The notes below the pieces were generated by a model. That model searched no databases. It saw only the letters and a program-made list of their open reading frames with translations, and was not told where the DNA came from. Below are positions 6,172 through 12,780 of a stretch of 64,000 bases of DNA, piece by piece. This DNA is from Acinetobacter nectaris CIP 110549 (GTDB lineage Bacteria; Pseudomonadota; Gammaproteobacteria; Pseudomonadales; Moraxellaceae), in contig NZ_KI530712.1 in assembly GCF_000488215.1 (NCBI RefSeq), forward strand, positions 686,881-750,880, given 5' to 3'. The translations under genes were made by a program, and so were the position numbers. Position 1 is the stretch's first letter, and each line of letters begins with the position of its first letter.

Positions 6172-6958
6172 GGTAGCCTCCAACGTCTCTCATTGGCTTT
6201 GGCTGTTGATCAATGAAGTGATTCCCAAAACGTCTTTTAGGTGCTTCGGGTTGTTGTTTAGCAGCTGGTGGTTGATTCCATGACGCATTAAAACTTTTCC
6301 AAGAGTTCACAATGCAAAGTTCTAGGACTTCATCAAGTGACTTACCTGATTTTTGTTGTTCAGAGATAAAACGCTTAAATGCAGTTTCTGAATCGACTGC
6401 ACGTTTCGCTTTTCGTACTTCCATGAACTCAGATACGAACTGTTTGTTTGCTCCGAGTTTTAAGAGTGATTTTTCAAATGAAAACTTCTTAAATTTCTCA
6501 GAGACTGAACGAGTTTTTTTAGCAGGTTCACTACATATATCTATTGTTTTTGTATTAGTTGTTTTTGTAGTTGTTTTTGTGTGTGGAATTTTTCCACTAG
6601 TAACTGGTGGAATTTCTCCACTAGTGGGGTGTAAATTTTCCACTAGTGGAGATTCTACTAGTGTAGAAAATACACTAGTGTTTAGAGAGTAAGATTTAGG
6701 CGCTTTTGCATTTTTTTGCTCATATTCTTCAACAAATCCATAAGAAATTAATTCGTTTAAAGCCTTGATTACAGTCTTACGAGATAGGCCTGTAATCTTT
6801 TCAAATTGACTTAAAGAAATTGCATCTTCGTTCTTTTGCCAGCCACGAGTTTTACGAACAATCACGATATAAAGCATATTAGCTGTTGGGCTTAAACGAC
6901 TCATTGCTTCATCAACAAAAGCATTAGGTAACTGAAAAGAATTAGGAATAAAACTCAT
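6164..6958 (-). CDS. Phage replication protein O-like (origin binding)
   Basis: A 264-residue protein. Residues about 1-85 match the O-protein N-terminal winged helix: PNSFQLPNAFVDEAMSRLSP, RKTRGWQKNEDAISLSQFE and TGLSRKTVIKALNELISYGF. A low-complexity linker (Ser/Pro/Thr-rich, about residues 90-145) follows, then a C-terminal helical domain. The linker DNA carries five ACTAGT repeats and a T-rich tract, just as the lambda origin lies inside gene O. It should bind these repeats and recruit the P-like protein. Start and stop overlap both neighbours. Confidence 0.8.
   Translation of the reverse strand: MSFIPNSFQLPNAFVDEAMSRLSPTANMLYIVIVRKTRGWQKNEDAISLSQFEKITGLSRKTVIKALNELISYGFVEEYEQKNAKAPKSYSLNTSVFSTLVESPLVENLHPTSGEIPPVTSGKIPHTKTTTKTTNTKTIDICSEPAKKTRSVSEKFKKFSFEKSLLKLGANKQFVSEFMEVRKAKRAVDSETAFKRFISEQQKSGKSLDEVLELCIVNSWKSFNASWNQPPAAKQQPEAPKRRFGNHFIDQQPKPMRDVGGYHE
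6545..6682. other. Candidate prophage replication origin (iterons plus T-rich tract)
   Basis: Five ACTAGT-centred repeats lie at 6596, 6620, 6642, 6657 and 6674 (first base). The best copies extend to the palindrome CCACTAGTGG. A tract made of repeats of TTGTTTTTGT (6545-6585) lies next to them and would melt easily. This matches the lambda layout of iterons and an A/T-rich region inside gene O. Function is inferred. Confidence 0.65.
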
Positions 6959-7248
6959 TAAACACCCACCTTCAAAATTACACCTATGCGCTCGGCTTCT
7001 CTGCTAAGAGAGTCCATCATGTCATCAAGACCAAAAATGTTTGCACGTTCTACCAGGTGGCGAATTGTGTTTGCGTCAAATTCAAATAATGGTGCAATTG
7101 TGCATTTTTCACTTTTGTTGACAGCTTTTTGAATCTCATCAATTTCTTCACTGCTAGCACAGGCAATAAAATCGCAAACATCTCCAATTTCGATCTCCAC
7201 ATCAACACAAGCGCTAACTTCAACTTCTTTTGTAATAGAAATACCCAT
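6958..7248 (-). CDS. Prophage early protein of unknown function, 96 aa
   Basis: A 96-residue acidic protein, beginning MGISITKEVEVSACVDVEIE, with a helical C-terminal half (FDANTIRHLVERANIFGLDDMMDSL). It shares one base with both neighbours (TAATG overlaps), so it is coupled between the antirepressor and the O-like gene. Its position matches lambda cII, but I see no CII-type helix-turn-helix and do not make that call. Confidence 0.55.
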   Translation of the reverse strand: MGISITKEVEVSACVDVEIEIGDVCDFIACASSEEIDEIQKAVNKSEKCTIAPLFEFDANTIRHLVERANIFGLDDMMDSLSREAERIGVILKVGV

Positions 7249-7910
7249 TAGATAAGCCCCTCACTCGTTAATTGCTCAAATACCCATTGCTCACCCTTTG
7301 TCGTGAACATTGCTTGTGAGTAGCCTAAATCTGTCTCTTTCAGCTCTCCATAACCTTGATCTATAAACCATTGCTTAAATACACGACCACGCTTCACGGC
7401 ATGACTGTAGACATTGAGTGTGTCTAAAATCTTATTGAGCTTCTGAGCAGACATACTGATTTTTTGAGCGACTTGAGTTGCGTTCATCAAGGTAGTTCGG
7501 TCTGCTAATTTGTCGTAGAAATTAACCTTAGGTGCTTGCAGTTCAAGTTGCTTCGCTTGGTCTGCTGCGAGTTGAAGTGCTTCGGCAAATGACTGTGGGA
7601 GCTGTTGTTGGTTTTCTAGTTCGTACCAACGCTTTACAAGTGCTGCTGTGAACTCAGGGCAAAGCTGTGCAACAACGGTGATGCTGTCTAACTTTCCTTG
7701 TTCGCCTGAAAAAATATATACCTGAGTTGTATATAGACGGTTATTGACTACATTTTGCACATCCTCAATTTGAGGGCGTGCTATTACTCCTGAGTCAATG
7801 AGATTTTCAACAGTACGCTTAACATTGTCATGGCGCTTGCTAACAAGCTCTGAAATTTCCAGACTTGTCATACTCTTTTGGTTGTGATTAAATTGTGTAA
7901 TCATATTCAT
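7248..7910 (-). CDS. Phage antirepressor, Rha-type N-terminus with KilAC C-terminus
   Basis: About 220 residues from the ATG at 7910. The N-terminal part (MTSLEISELVSKRHDNVKRT, then PEFTAALVKRWYELE) is Rha-like. After a Gln-rich linker (LAADQAKQLELQAP), the C-terminal part (NATQVAQKISMSAQKLNKIL to FTTKGEQWVFEQL) is a KilAC/ANT domain. Proteins of this build interfere with phage repressors or control early genes. It is the second leftward gene, next to the Cro-like gene. The longer frame to 7940 lacks a good ribosome site. Confidence 0.75.
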   Translation of the reverse strand: MNMITQFNHNQKSMTSLEISELVSKRHDNVKRTVENLIDSGVIARPQIEDVQNVVNNRLYTTQVYIFSGEQGKLDSITVVAQLCPEFTAALVKRWYELENQQQLPQSFAEALQLAADQAKQLELQAPKVNFYDKLADRTTLMNATQVAQKISMSAQKLNKILDTLNVYSHAVKRGRVFKQWFIDQGYGELKETDLGYSQAMFTTKGEQWVFEQLTSEGLI

Positions 7911-7943
7911 GTTCATTGCTCCATAAGTTTTGAACAACAAACC

Positions 7944-8180
7944 TCAGTTGCTACCAACAACTGAGGTTTTCTTTTTCTTGGCATTTGAAATTCTCTTATT
8001 CGGAAAATCTCGCACTTCATAGCAGTGGTCAATTACATCTCCACTTTCATCAACAACTGCATAAACCTCTCTCTTTTTTGAGATAACTTGGTTTACCAGT
8101 GTTAGGTGACAACCAATCTTGTCGGCAACTGCTTGCCTCCCTTGGCTGTCTATCAATGAGATTAACGGTACTGTTTTCAT
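7944..8180 (-). CDS. Cro-like helix-turn-helix regulator
   Basis: About 78 residues from MKTVPLISLIDSQGRQA. The segment GRQAVADKIGCHLTLVNQVIS (residues about 14-34) reads as a helix-turn-helix like those of Cro proteins, with a basic tail KRISNAKKKK. It is the first leftward gene, starts beside the operator cluster and lies divergent to the repressor, which is the normal place for cro. It should bind the same operators and turn down repressor synthesis. The frame to 8207 is possible but would run into the promoter -10. Confidence 0.7.
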   Translation of the reverse strand: MKTVPLISLIDSQGRQAVADKIGCHLTLVNQVISKKREVYAVVDESGDVIDHCYEVRDFPNKRISNAKKKKTSVVGSN

Positions 8181-8210
8181 TTCACTAACTTTACTATTAA
8201 AAACCATAAA

Positions 8211-8239
8211 ATAATAACATCACTATTAATAGCTTGCAA
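8211..8239 (-). promoter_or_regulatory. Leftward early promoter for the Cro-like operon (pR-like)
   Basis: On the minus strand TTGCAA (8234-8239) and TATTAT (8211-8216) are 17 bases apart. Operator 8213-8227 covers the -10 and most of the spacer, and operator 8238-8252 touches the -35. Repressor bound here would block the leftward operon. Confidence 0.7.
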
Positions 8240-8275
8240 TAACATTGTTATTTGTAGTTTAATAACAGCGTTATT
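8213..8275. promoter_or_regulatory. Operator cluster between repressor and cro (OR-like, three sites)
   Basis: Three 15-base sites lie at 8213-8227, 8238-8252 and 8261-8275. The middle one is the perfect palindrome AATAACATTGTTATT and the others differ at the centre or one arm. Centres are 25 and 23 bases apart. A fainter match is centred near 8191. The sites overlap both divergent promoters. Confidence 0.8.
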
Positions 8276-8280
8276 ATTAT
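8252..8280 (+). promoter_or_regulatory. Repressor promoter (pRM-like)
   Basis: TTGTAG (8252-8257) and TATTAT (8275-8280) are 17 bases apart and point to the repressor gene. The operator at 8261-8275 lies in the spacer, so filling it should switch off the repressor's own gene. Confidence 0.6.
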
Positions 8281-8304
8281 GTAAGTATCAAAGGCTTAAA
8301 AAGA

Positions 8305-9054
8305 ATGTGCACCATGACAAAACGTCAAATATCACAAGAACGACAAGCGGATGCTGAGCGTCTTAAAAAGGTGTGGATGGAATTTAAAGACAAAGAGAAA
8401 GCAAATAACCGTAAGGTATCTCAAGAAGATGTTGCAGATGGTTGTGGTTGGTCTACCCAAGGAGCTTTTAGTGCATATTTAAATGGTAGAACCCCTTTGA
8501 ACCTAGATGCCCTCATTAAGCTATCTTCTTATTTCAACGTTTCTCCAAGCGAGATAAGTCCCGATTTAGCAGAAGAATTACAATCCGTAGTCGATAGAGC
8601 TGGTAGAGTCCATCATATTGAACGCACGAACACAGAAAGAAGTGGCCGCCTCGTATCGGTTAAAGCCTTTGAAAAGATGGACGAGAATGGTTATTACCGT
8701 AAACTGGAGTCTGAAGAGGCTAACCATGAAAATCATGGCTATGTTCCATCTTTAGATGCAAGTAAGGATGCCTACGCTATTCAAGGCACAGGTAACTCAA
8801 TGTATCCAGTAATTAGAAATGGTTGGTTCTTTGTATGTGATCCACAGGCAACACCTCATGTTACTGAATTTGTTGAAGTAGCATTAAAAAATGGTGATCG
8901 AGTGATAAAAGAATATATAGGCGTTATTGGCTCAGTTTTACACTTACTATCAATCAATAGTAGCGAAAGAAGTACTTTTGATATGGATGAGGTTGAGTCA
9001 GTTGTTCCTGTTATTGAGATAATTCCACCTAGTCGCCATACCAAAAATAAATAA
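8305..9054 (+). CDS. CI-like phage repressor with S24 (LexA-like) C-terminal domain
   Basis: A 249-residue protein. Residues about 38-75 form a Cro/CI-type helix-turn-helix (VSQEDVADGCGWSTQGAFSAYL). The C-terminal part has the S24 signature: Ser165 in GNSMYP and Lys202 in DRVIKEY, 37 residues apart as in LexA. No Ala-Gly or Cys-Gly pair is seen about 35 residues before Ser165; the only Ala-Gly is at 99-100. The start may instead be the ATG at 8314. It maintains lysogeny by binding both operator clusters and ends in a terminator. Confidence 0.85.
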   Translation: MCTMTKRQISQERQADAERLKKVWMEFKDKEKANNRKVSQEDVADGCGWSTQGAFSAYLNGRTPLNLDALIKLSSYFNVSPSEISPDLAEELQSVVDRAGRVHHIERTNTERSGRLVSVKAFEKMDENGYYRKLESEEANHENHGYVPSLDASKDAYAIQGTGNSMYPVIRNGWFFVCDPQATPHVTEFVEVALKNGDRVIKEYIGVIGSVLHLLSINSSERSTFDMDEVESVVPVIEIIPPSRHTKNK

Positions 9055-9075
9055 TTTTTTATTATAAATAATTTA

Positions 9076-9101
9076 AATCCTGCTATATGCAGGATTTTTT
9101 T
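9076..9101 (+). terminator. Terminator of the repressor gene
   Basis: The stem AATCCTGC/GCAGGATT (9076-9083 with 9089-9096) has a five-base loop and a run of seven T. Confidence 0.85.
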
Positions 9102-9108
9102 ATATTTA

Positions 9109-9191
9109 ATTAACATTACTATTAAAAATAAAACTTCCTTTTGTATTTTTTAATAACATTACTATTGAATAGTATTAATAACATTGTTATT
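9109..9191. promoter_or_regulatory. Second operator cluster (OL-like, three sites)
   Basis: Three copies of the operator palindrome lie at 9109-9123 (weak), 9152-9166 and 9177-9191 (perfect AATAACATTGTTATT). They surround the rightward promoter at 9165-9193. With the cluster at 8213-8275 this gives a two-operator switch with about 0.9 kb between, as in lambda. Confidence 0.8.
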
Positions 9192-9193
9192 AT
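9165..9193 (+). promoter_or_regulatory. Rightward early promoter (pL-like)
   Basis: TTGAAT (9165-9170) and TATTAT (9188-9193) are separated by 17 bases. Two operators overlap its -35 and -10, so the repressor should shut the recombination operon. Confidence 0.7.
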
Positions 9194-9212
9194 TATCTCA
9201 TCCAAACAACAA

Positions 9213-9249
9213 AAAGCCCGCGCAGACGTCGAAATCAAACACGGGCTTT
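9213..9249 (+). promoter_or_regulatory. Leader hairpin of the rightward operon
   Basis: The stem AAAGCCCG/CGGGCTTT (9213-9220 with 9242-9249) lies between the pL-like promoter and the first gene. Only three T follow, so it is a weak terminator or a control hairpin such as an attenuator. No N-like gene is recognised. Confidence 0.45.
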
Positions 9250-9268
9250 CCATCGGAACGAGGTAATT

Positions 9269-9430
9269 ATGCAACAGAACAATCTAGCAAATCAACAGCG
9301 ATTAGTTAAAAAGCTAATCCGCAGTCAAAACAAGAAGTTATTTAAAAAGCGTCTGATTGAGGATGCTAAAACTCTAACCGCCTTCTCTATTTTGGTTTCT
9401 ATCGCTGTGTTTTTAGGAGTGAATTTCTAA
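9269..9430 (+). CDS. Small membrane protein, 53 aa, first gene of the rightward operon
   Basis: Reading from the ATG at 9269 gives 53 residues: a basic N-terminal part (LVKKLIRSQNKKLFKKRL) and a C-terminal membrane segment (LTAFSILVSIAVFLGVNF). GAGGT sits five bases upstream. Its stop overlaps the next start by one base (TAATG), which supports real translation. A single-span protein with a positive cytoplasmic tail; function unknown. Confidence 0.6.
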   Translation: MQQNNLANQQRLVKKLIRSQNKKLFKKRLIEDAKTLTAFSILVSIAVFLGVNF

Positions 9431-9639
9431 TGAATGTTCAAGACTCTCAAGCACAATACATTCTTAACCGATTCAAAAACGATACGTGGCAAGAAAAACA
9501 AGCCGTTGTCGAAACACTCTACATACTTGGTCACTTAACCAATGCTGAGCATACCAAGCTCACCCAAGAATCGATGCACATTAAAGACCAGGTGTGTCAA
9601 CAAGAAGAAGCTGAACTATTTGGTGAGGTGTACGCATGA
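9430..9639 (+). CDS. Small prophage protein, 69 aa
   Basis: A 69-residue helical, acidic protein (RFKNDTWQEKQAVVETLYIL). It is coupled to both neighbours through overlaps of one base upstream and four bases downstream. Not recognised; it sits in the early rightward operon ahead of the recombination genes. Confidence 0.5.
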   Translation: MNVQDSQAQYILNRFKNDTWQEKQAVVETLYILGHLTNAEHTKLTQESMHIKDQVCQQEEAELFGEVYA

Positions 9640-10001
9640 ACACATATCTAGTCTATACAAGCTCAAATGGATTTCACCCATTTAAAGCTACAAAAGAAAA
9701 TGGGGTTTTCCTCGATGAAGATGGGAAAGTTATTGAAGGTATAAATGCACTTTCTCGTGTTACTCCTGATCAGGCTGAGTTTGAGCTTACATACAGAAAA
9801 TACGAGCTTCATGTAGATTTTCATAAGCATGACAACTTGGTTTATGGAAATCCTAAAACACAGGCTATTTATAGTTTGTGGCGTAATGCGAAAGGATTAC
9901 CTGTTTCAGATCCGAATTATATTCGTGTTTCCCAAGAGTTGGCTGAGAGATCTACCCAACAACCTGAAATCTACTCAACAAGAAAATACAAAGGGGATTA
10001 A
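9636..10001 (+). CDS. Prophage protein of unknown function, 121 aa
   Basis: A 121-residue protein beginning MNTYLVYTSSNGFHPFKA, with strand-rich N-terminal and helical C-terminal parts. It has an ATGA overlap with the gene before and lies two bases before the start of the Sak4-like ATPase. No family is recognised. Position suggests a role near recombination or early takeover, but this is only context. Confidence 0.5.
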   Translation: MNTYLVYTSSNGFHPFKATKENGVFLDEDGKVIEGINALSRVTPDQAEFELTYRKYELHVDFHKHDNLVYGNPKTQAIYSLWRNAKGLPVSDPNYIRVSQELAERSTQQPEIYSTRKYKGD

Positions 10002-10003
10002 TC

Positions 10004-10870
10004 ATGGAACACTTTGTATTTACTAAGGCTGAGCGCAAAAAAGCGAAATTAAAGCTTAACTTAAATGGTCCATCAGGTAGTGGTAAAACCTACTCTGCAC
10101 TTACCTTGGCAAGTGGTTTAGGTCAGAAAATTGCAGTTATTGATACCGAAAATGAATCGGCTTCTTTATACGCCAATGAGTTTGTTTTTGATACGTTGCC
10201 ACTACGCCCACCATACACACCTGAGCGATATGTCGGTGCAATCCAAGCTGCACACAACATGGGTTATGACGTTCTCATTATTGACTCTGTAACACATGAA
10301 TGGACTGGTACAGGTGGTTGTTTAGAGATTAATGACGAAATAGCTAGAACACGTTTTCGTGGAAACTCTTGGGGTGCATGGTCTGAAACTACACCACGCC
10401 ACCGCAAGTTTATTGATGCATTACTTCAAACAGATATGCACATCATCACGACTACGCGTGCCAAAACTGAGACGGTTCCAGGTGAAGGTAAAAAGATTCT
10501 TAAACTAGGTATGAAAGCTGAACAACGCGATGGTTTTGAGTATGAACTAACAATCGCACTGGATGTTGTTCATGATGGTCACTCTGCTCTGCCTACAAAA
10601 GATCGTACCAAATTGTTCAGCAAAAATGGTGAAGTTATTACGGCTGAAACAGGTGAACGTATTCTTGCCTGGCTTAATGATGGTCGTAGCCAAGAAGAAG
10701 CGATGCAAGCTGCGTTCGATGAAGCAATTCAGCGCATAGAAAAAACATCAGATGTGGCTGAACTTGGAATTATCTACTCACAGTTCAAAAACACAGATTA
10801 CGAAGCGGAAATTGTGAGTGCTTGTGGCAACAAGAAGAAATCATTAATTCAAGATCACGGCAACGCTTAG
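10004..10870 (+). CDS. RecA-fold ATPase, Sak4/AAA_24-like recombinase
   Basis: A 288-residue protein with Walker A GPSGSGKT (about residues 22-29), acidic AVIDTENESA and Walker B DVLIIDSVTHEW (about 87-98), followed by IITTTRAKTE. This is the phage AAA_24 group that includes Sak4, a RecA-core single-strand annealing protein that works with the phage SSB. An ssb gene lies in the same operon, as is usual for Sak4. The last 60 residues are helical (EEAMQAAFDEAIQRIE). An ATPase role is certain from motifs; annealing activity is inferred. Confidence 0.75.
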   Translation: MEHFVFTKAERKKAKLKLNLNGPSGSGKTYSALTLASGLGQKIAVIDTENESASLYANEFVFDTLPLRPPYTPERYVGAIQAAHNMGYDVLIIDSVTHEWTGTGGCLEINDEIARTRFRGNSWGAWSETTPRHRKFIDALLQTDMHIITTTRAKTETVPGEGKKILKLGMKAEQRDGFEYELTIALDVVHDGHSALPTKDRTKLFSKNGEVITAETGERILAWLNDGRSQEEAMQAAFDEAIQRIEKTSDVAELGIIYSQFKNTDYEAEIVSACGNKKKSLIQDHGNA

Positions 10871-10975
10871 ATGAAATTTGAATACTGCTTCCACTGTAAG
10901 CAACTCATGCAAGCAGATACGAAAGGTCGATGTGTCGCTTGCTATACATATATTGTTTTTGGAATAAAAAGATGA
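10871..10975 (+). CDS. Tiny zinc-ribbon-like protein, 34 aa
   Basis: The ATG follows directly on the stop of the ATPase gene. The product opens MKFEYCFHCKQLMQ and continues GRCVACYTYI, two CxxC pairs that could bind one zinc ion. Its stop overlaps the next start (ATGA at 10972-10975). The conserved cysteine spacing and overlap argue for a real gene. Function unknown. Confidence 0.55.
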   Translation: MKFEYCFHCKQLMQADTKGRCVACYTYIVFGIKR

Positions 10976-11514
10976 AACATACAAAAGAAACTTGGGAAAA
11001 ATTTGTTAAAACCTTAGCAAAGGCTCAAACAGAACATAACGCCATCACTGCAAATCCTATTTTTTGCGTTCAAGAAAAATTAGTGATGTGGGGTAAAGAT
11101 AAAGATCACTCTTATGATGTTGATTGTTTCTATACACCTAATGGTGGAAGTCGTGAGAATGGTGATGATCTATATGCTTGTCTAGATGCAGCGGAAAAGC
11201 ATGAGCTAAACGGTATTGCCCTTGAGAAATTTGGAGATATGTTTTCCGATCTTGATGATAGTGATCAAGAAGAAGCTTTGGAAGAGTGGGATTCAAGCTA
11301 TTTAAAAATATATGGCTCTGTGTACTGGTCAGATGTTTGTACTCATTTAACAAAAGAAGCAGCAGAACGCTACATTAAAGAAAATGCTCATAATCACAAA
11401 GAGCTACGTGTTTATGTTAATTCTCTAAATCGCTGTCCTGAATTTATTGCTTTGGTTCAAGGAATTTTAGGCGGTCAAATTGGTTTTATTGGAGAAGAAG
11501 AATGCGTGGCGTAA
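10972..11514 (+). CDS. Prophage protein of unknown function, 180 aa
   Basis: About 180 residues from the ATG at 10972, very acidic in the middle ([19 protein letters not shown]). The longer frame to 10930 lies inside the preceding small gene and is less likely. The end overlaps the ssb start by 13 bases. A C-terminal helix [18 protein letters not shown] is evident. No family is known to me; an acidic DNA mimic is conceivable but not shown. Confidence 0.55.
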   Translation: MKHTKETWEKFVKTLAKAQTEHNAITANPIFCVQEKLVMWGKDKDHSYDVDCFYTPNGGSRENGDDLYACLDAAEKHELNGIALEKFGDMFSDLDDSDQEEALEEWDSSYLKIYGSVYWSDVCTHLTKEAAERYIKENAHNHKELRVYVNSLNRCPEFIALVQGILGGQIGFIGEEECVA

Positions 11515-11900
11515 ATAAAGTAATTCTTGTCGGGACGTTAGGCAAAGACCCTGAAACCAAAACATTTCCAAATGGTGGCTCTATCACTCAGTTCTCTATC
11601 GCAACTAGTGAATCTTGGACGGATAAAAACACTGGTGAGCGTAAAGAGAATACTGAATGGCATAGAGTTGTTCTAAACAATCGCCTTGGTGAAATTGCAC
11701 AGCAGTATTTGCGTAAAGGTTCAAAGATCTACATTGAAGGTTCTCTTCGTACTCGCCAGTGGACTGATCAAAACGGTCAGACTCAATATACGACTGAAGT
11801 TCGGGGTGATCAAATGCAGATGCTGGATAGTCAGCGTCAAGATGGTCAGCAGAATAATAACTACGGCAACCCTAGTCAGGGCTACGGATACGGACGTTAG
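11502..11900 (+). CDS. ssb: Single-stranded DNA-binding protein
   Basis: A 132-residue SSB. The OB fold is clear: [47 protein letters not shown] and [16 protein letters not shown]. The tail is short and Gln/Asn/Gly-rich ([17 protein letters not shown]). It lacks the acidic DDDIPF-type tip through which host SSB recruits repair proteins, so it may not exchange partners with the host protein. It lies in the operon with the Sak4-like ATPase, its probable partner. Confidence 0.92.
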   Translation: MRGVNKVILVGTLGKDPETKTFPNGGSITQFSIATSESWTDKNTGERKENTEWHRVVLNNRLGEIAQQYLRKGSKIYIEGSLRTRQWTDQNGQTQYTTEVRGDQMQMLDSQRQDGQQNNNYGNPSQGYGYGR

Positions 11901-11911
11901 GAGCTTTGGGA

Positions 11912-12244
11912 ATGATTGATTTAGAGGAAGAAAAGCAACTAATGATAAATGCCATGCGTGAATCAGGTGTAATAGAAATAAATACCAATTGTCGTCAATT
12001 TCACGAGCATCTTAAAACATGGTGCAAACGCGCAGAACTAGCCCAAGCCGAAATCACAGAGCTAAAACAAAAGCTTGAAAAACTTGAAGATGGTGAGTTT
12101 GTTTTGGTGCCGAAAGTTCCTACATTTGCAATGACTGAAAGTGGGCTAATGACATTAAAAAAGAATGAATCAGGATACTACATTGGATCAGTGCAACACA
12201 TTTATAAAGCTATGATTGAAGCAGTGGAGAAAGACCATGGCTAA
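11912..12244 (+). CDS. Prophage protein with coiled coil, 110 aa
   Basis: About 110 residues. A coiled coil spans the middle (AQAEITELKQKLEKLEDGEF) followed by the VLVPKVP motif often found in phage proteins of this size. AGGAG at 11899-11903 lies eight bases before the ATG at 11912, which is better than the TTG at 11906. The end overlaps the next gene by eight bases. Function unknown. Confidence 0.5.
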   Translation: MIDLEEEKQLMINAMRESGVIEINTNCRQFHEHLKTWCKRAELAQAEITELKQKLEKLEDGEFVLVPKVPTFAMTESGLMTLKKNESGYYIGSVQHIYKAMIEAVEKDHG

Positions 12245-12506
12245 ACGCTTAAACAAACTAGATCGGATGACATCTGAAGAAAAAGTGGCTGAAAGTTTAC
12301 GCTTTTGGGAAGCTGGCAATGATGCACTCTTCCCTCCTGAAACAATCGCTATTGTATTAGGTATGTCTTTAGCTTGGTTACAAGCAAAACGATGCAACGG
12401 TGGAGGAATTAGTTTTATCAAACCGAATGGAAATAAGATTATTTATTATCAGAAGTCTGATGTAATTAGCTTCATTAAAAGAAATAAGCTGGCCAATACA
12501 GCTTAA
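12237..12506 (+). CDS. Excisionase-like DNA-binding protein
   Basis: About 89 residues. FPPETIAIVLGMSLAWLQAKR followed by GISFIKPNGNKIIYYQKSDVISFI has the winged-helix pattern of excisionase/AlpA-like proteins, with a wing and a final YxxxDVxxFI helix. It is the last gene before the attachment region and its arm-type repeats, the usual place for xis. It would bend the attachment DNA and direct excision. GGAGAAAG precedes the ATG. A terminator follows at 12512. No integrase gene accompanies it. Confidence 0.6.
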   Translation: MAKRLNKLDRMTSEEKVAESLRFWEAGNDALFPPETIAIVLGMSLAWLQAKRCNGGGISFIKPNGNKIIYYQKSDVISFIKRNKLANTA

Positions 12507-12511
12507 TCAAA

Positions 12512-12536
12512 AAAGGGGGTTTAACCCCCTTTAATT
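12512..12536 (+). terminator. Terminator of the rightward prophage operon
   Basis: The stem AAAGGGGG/CCCCCTTT (12512-12519 with 12525-12532) has a five-base loop and a T-rich tail. Confidence 0.85.
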
Positions 12537-12558
12537 TTGCCCAAAATTTACAGAATCA

Positions 12559-12601
12559 AGTAGACTCTGAGTAGACCGATCCGAGTAGACCGTGAGTAGA
12601 C
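12559..12601. repeat. Four AGTAGAC repeats, candidate integrase arm sites
   Basis: AGTAGAC begins at 12559, 12570, 12584 and 12595, so spacings are 11, 14 and 11 bases, near one turn of helix. They lie between the excisionase-like gene and the tRNA junction, as integrase arm sites do. A further tandem pair TATTGCGATA / TATTGCAATG (12630-12649) may serve an accessory protein. Confidence 0.65.
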
Positions 12602-12740
12602 TTAGGGCATGTTGTAATATAGGGTAATCTATTGCGATATATTGCAATGTATAATTGAATATTAATAAAAACAGTGGCTTATGCGATAAAAATAAGAGGA
12701 ATTGTATGTTTTTTCTTGCTTTTCTGAGGAGGCTTATAGA

Positions 12741-12780
<40 letters not shown>

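Noticed and set aside
6312..6692. A 126-codon plus-strand frame opposite the O-like gene
   Set aside because: It is antisense to a well-supported gene and owes its openness to the repeat region.
6958..7248. CII identity for the 96-residue gene
   Set aside because: The position is like that of cII, but no CII-type helix-turn-helix is visible.
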